A stretch of DNA of 64,000 nt, taken from NCBI RefSeq assembly GCF_001424945.1, contig NZ_LMCW01000021.1:606-64605 (forward strand), in the 5' to 3' direction. This DNA is from Rhizobium sp. Root1203. GTDB lineage: Bacteria > Pseudomonadota > Alphaproteobacteria > Rhizobiales > Rhizobiaceae. Positions 62,746-64,000 of this stretch are shown piece after piece (within the stretch, counting starts at the first letter, position 1; the number at the start of each line of letters is the position of its first letter). A program made the translations under genes and the position numbers. Below the pieces are notes generated by a model, which was given only the letters and a program-made list of their open reading frames with translations, was not told the DNA's origin and ran no database searches.

Positions 62746-63724
62746 AGTCGACCTCCTCGCACCGTTGCATCTGGGAAATCACAAAAACTTGGGTCTGCAG
62801 AGCGATTTCGACTGGGAAGAGGCTCCGCAAATCGAATCGGACAGACTTCGGAAATACTCAAATCCTGCATTTTGACAACGCATCTGCCCACGTTCAAAAT
62901 GCGGTTATCGGATAGAGACACACTATACCACCGGACTGTCCATTAGGCGTAACTTACGCGATACTACGCGGCGTCCACGGTCGCGGCAGGAACGATGCGG
63001 ACCTGCGGGACCTCAAATTACATAGGTTTGCAGCGCTCAAGCAAAGGCTAAATTCCAACAGAAGGACAGCTTTTAGGCAATTAGGCCGAAAAATCGAAGC
63101 CTGCGGGTGCCAAACTCTCCGTAGATTACAGGATGCTACGAGCAAACCGCATGATCGCTCCTTAGTATTTCATGAGGAACGTCGGGGATTTGTGTGACCA
63201 TCACGATTGGCAATGAACAGATAATCTCGCTCACCCGGCGTGGCGGCCGCTCGAAAGGCGTCGCACCGATTTCGGAGCCATCCGCCCAACCTGGCTTCGT
63301 AGGCATGCGCACGATCACAGCGGGCAGCCGATCTCGAGTACTGGCCGGCCGCGAGGCCGGACACGTCGCCCTGAAGGTGGAGGAGATCGATGCTCAGCTA
63401 AGGCGCACCTATACGCCGCTCTCAGCAAGGGCGCTGATTGTACCGCCGTTGTCCATGCCTACGGCGACAGCACCCTGCACGATAAGTCCGTCTGCCGTTG
63501 CCCCAGATCGAAAGGGTTGCGGGAGAGCGCACGGGTGGACTAATAACTCCGATGGTCCAGATCGCGTACGACGCGGCTCTTGCGATGGCCAAACGCCCAG
63601 AGGGTGCTGGGGGATGCTCAAGACAGGCTGGTGCCGCGATATTGCGCGAACCGACGCAGCGGGGCCATCTTGCCCGCAGGCGTTTGTCAGCGAGTGTGTC
63701 TAAGTTCACAGGAAGGAAATTTCG
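62746..63724. other. 979-bp gap with no supported gene
   Basis: No complete gene was found. On the minus strand 63409-63500 reads like a protein C-terminus (GLIVQGAVAVGMDNGGTISA then LAESGV-stop) without a beginning. On the plus strand 63498-63600 reads IERVAGERTGGLITPMVQIA. Both may be relics. Confidence 0.35.
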
Positions 63725-64000
63725 ATGACGCAAGCGCTCCACCCCGCAGCAATTGAACACCTGCCAGGCTTCATCACGGAACCCGGGCAGACCGACTACC
63801 TCTTCATCGGCGTTGTCATCTTCCTGCTCCTGATGGTTCTCATCATCGGCAATCTCTATTTTCAGCTTCATGCGGTTCCGGAGCGCATGGCGCATCGCAC
63901 CAGCAAGGTGCAGATGGAGGTAGTGGCGGTGCTGGCGCTGATCTCGCTGTTCACCCACAATCATCTGTTCTGGATCGCCGGCCTGCTGCTTGCCTTCGTG
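63725..64000 (+). CDS. Membrane protein, N-terminal part (cut by window end)
   Basis: The ATG is preceded by AGGAAGGAAAT. The first 92 codons encode a soluble leader (MTQALHPAAIEHLPGFITEP), a hydrophobic segment (YLFIGVVIFLLLMVLIIGNL), a short loop with charged residues, and the start of further membrane segments (VVAVLALISLFTHNHLFWIA). The gene continues past 64000. Family not recognised. Confidence 0.75.
   Translation, partial: MTQALHPAAIEHLPGFITEPGQTDYLFIGVVIFLLLMVLIIGNLYFQLHAVPERMAHRTSKVQMEVVAVLALISLFTHNHLFWIAGLLLAFV

Noticed and set aside
1..64000. tRNA, rRNA, replication or conjugation genes
   Set aside because: None were seen on either strand by reading for conserved motifs; a dedicated covariance search would be needed to exclude small RNAs.

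Overview
The window reads as high-GC alphaproteobacterial DNA of the Rhizobiaceae type (Rhizobium/Agrobacterium/Sinorhizobium relatives). The basis is gene content and style: many sugar and amino-acid ABC importers each paired with a local regulator and catabolic enzymes, short intergenic gaps, frequent GTG/TTG starts, and the small secreted proteins typical of rhizobia. No rRNA, tRNA, replication or conjugation gene was seen. A megaplasmid or chromid is plausible for such a string of catabolic islands, but that is inference.

Region 1 (0.5-8.4 kb) is a hexuronate/aldarate-type island: kdgD and a UxuA-like dehydratase on the minus strand, a FadR-type GntR regulator, and a divergent five-gene oligopeptide-class ABC importer. 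A GACATA-N-TATGTC palindrome lies in the divergent promoter, with a degenerate copy in front of uxuA. Region 2 (8.8-10.8 kb) is a divergent quinone-oxidoreductase/LysR pair. Region 3 (11.1-22.1 kb) is an 11-gene minus-strand operon for hydroxyproline-type compounds: polar amino-acid ABC importer, pyrroline-4-hydroxy-2-carboxylate deaminase-like protein, D-amino-acid dehydrogenase, semialdehyde dehydrogenase, Ser/Cys proline-racemase-family enzyme, two SDRs and a ProC-like reductase. It is faced by a divergent GntR gene over a 21-bp palindrome. Region 4 (22.2-26.3 kb) holds an XRE-cupin regulator, a beta-alanine:pyruvate-type aminotransferase and an EptA-like phosphoethanolamine transferase.

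Region 5 (27-37.7 kb) couples an AraC regulator and GH4 alpha-galactosidase to a DeoR-BadF kinase-ABC importer-SIS isomerase-GatZ/KbaZ-UgpC operon. Together these could convert an imported amino sugar such as galactosamine to the fructose-6-phosphate level. Region 6 (38-46.7 kb) holds an S33 hydrolase and an arabinofuranoside island (LacI, ABC importer, GH127, UgpC) with a strong 15-bp inverted-repeat operator pair.

Region 7 (46.7-48.9 kb) is a scar of decayed genes: a possible LysR tail, an enolase-superfamily C-terminus and an IS5-type transposase relic joined end to end. It is followed by a mobile mystery protein A/B (XRE + Fic) pair preceded by five repeats at 33-34 bp spacing. Region 8 (49-64 kb) is gene-sparse and envelope-flavoured: small secreted proteins, an HdeA-like protein, a lipoprotein hydrolase, MarC, a wHTH/TolB-like membrane protein, a STAS read-through fusion, an aspartate 4-decarboxylase broken by a frameshift, a DUF2950/DUF3300 pair, and a membrane protein cut by the window edge.
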